Part shown: in pieces, positions 63,631 to 64,000 of the stretch
Layout: each line of letters starts with the position of its first letter
Numbering within the stretch: the first letter of the stretch is position 1
Source of the DNA: an uncultured Tessaracoccus sp.
Lineage (GTDB): Bacteria > Actinomycetota > Actinomycetes > Propionibacteriales > Propionibacteriaceae
NCBI RefSeq assembly: GCF_947255005.1
Contig: NZ_CAMYFI010000002.1
Span: 19,521-83,520 of the forward strand
Length of the DNA: 64,000 bases
Reading direction: 5' to 3'
Program-made: the position numbers and the translations under genes
The notes under the pieces: generated by a model
What the model was told of the DNA's origin: nothing
Database searches by the model: none
Seen by the model: the letters and a program-made list of their open reading frames with translations, nothing else

Positions 63631-64000
63631 ACTGAGTCCCGACTCTCAGTGCCGATGTTGAAATCGATTCTTAGCGACTCCTGACCACCAGAATCCGGGC
63701 AGGGAAAAGCTGCAACTAGGAGGATGTCCTTCTTCACGTTGCCCTCCCACTCCGCGTACCTACTGCGTGTGACGGGCGTTCCTTGCTGAACCCGGGTTCC
63801 CTGAAGCCATCACCTTGATCGGCCTCGAAGGGCAGGGATTACATCGAAAAGCACCAGGGCATGAGGCCCCCGGTCAGCCCTGGATACCAACGAGGCAGCC
63901 AACCCTCAACGGAACTCCTCGGTGGCGTAGGTGAAACGCAGGAACTATGGGGCTCTTCACAAACCAGGGTGTAGGTAGCGTTGTTGGGGTTTGCGGCGTG
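63514..64000. other. Gene-free right end: IS256 terminus, unexplained DNA and an ISL3-like terminus
   Basis: No convincing coding frame is present in these 487 bases. The first part contains the IS256 5' region and its inverted end (63608-63630). From about 63767 (GTGTGAC) to 63950 the sequence is structured and GC-rich without an open frame. It may be a 5' piece of a group II intron, which usually starts GUGYGAC, but the evidence is weak. At 63951, GGCTCTTCACAAACCAGGGT resembles the inverted ends of ISL3-family elements, so another insertion sequence probably begins there and runs out of the window. Confidence 0.5.
63951..64000. mobile_element. Probable terminus of an ISL3-family insertion sequence, cut by window edge
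   Basis: GGCTCTTC at 63951 is the usual outermost octamer of ISL3-family ends, and the following CACAAACCAGGGTGT is compatible with family ends. No transposase frame is visible in the remaining bases. The call rests on this short match alone. Confidence 0.5.

Overview
The window is a high-GC actinobacterial chromosome segment. Its division and wall cluster (mraZ to divIVA), the helY-tatC-tatA-pafC-pafB block, an NdgR-type IclR regulator opposite leuCD, the ANTAR regulator beside pyk, and probable leaderless starts all point to Actinomycetia. Palindromic intergenic repeats of the type TTTCGATACG...CTACTCAA, and the lack of proteasome genes beside pafBC, suggest Propionibacteriaceae (Tessaracoccus-like). 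That placement is inference.

Layout. 1-2877: an organophosphate:phosphate antiporter (cut by the left edge) with an OmpR-type two-component system. 2920-10329: leucine synthesis (leuCD, divergent IclR regulator, leuB), tRNA-Glu and tRNA-Gln, a CPBP protease, a fumarylacetoacetate hydrolase-fold enzyme and a frameshifted glutamine amidotransferase. 10348-15263: flotillin plus NfeD, then a LacI-SIS-PfkB sugar-phosphate operon. 15454-18880: ilvBNC behind an attenuator with a 15-residue leader peptide ending in Leu-Val-Ile-Ile. 18906-20870: a HIT protein, hisF, and a GIY-YIG nuclease between two clusters of palindromic repeats.

20871-27683: helY, a lipid kinase, tatC, tatA, a small membrane protein, pafC and pafB. 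27784-36599: gluQ, a tandem FKBP lipoprotein, rluB-scpB-scpA-RHH protein-parA-xerD-Nudix (chromosome segregation and dimer resolution), an HTH regulator, a thioesterase and an ANTAR response regulator. 36712-40223: tRNA-Leu, pyk, rluD, lspA and a DksA/TraR protein.

40349-57660 is a nearly complete dcw cluster read on the minus strand from mraZ to divIVA (mraZ, rsmH, ftsL, ftsI, murE, murF, mraY, murD, ftsW, murG, murC, ftsQ, ftsZ, sepF, yggT, divIVA). Many junctions are ATGA, GTGA or TTGA overlaps, so the wall-precursor enzymes and divisome proteins are probably translationally coupled. A divergent MoxR-DUF58-transglutaminase operon follows. An IS256-family element lies 10 bases after it, and the right end holds further mobile-element debris, including an ISL3-like terminus.

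Most of the window is ordinary housekeeping DNA. The best leads are the ilv attenuator, the repeat-flanked GIY-YIG gene, the G-tract frameshift in the amidotransferase, the 77-bp palindrome after ilvC, the operator-like repeats before the antiporter and ftsZ, and the right-end mobile-element junction.
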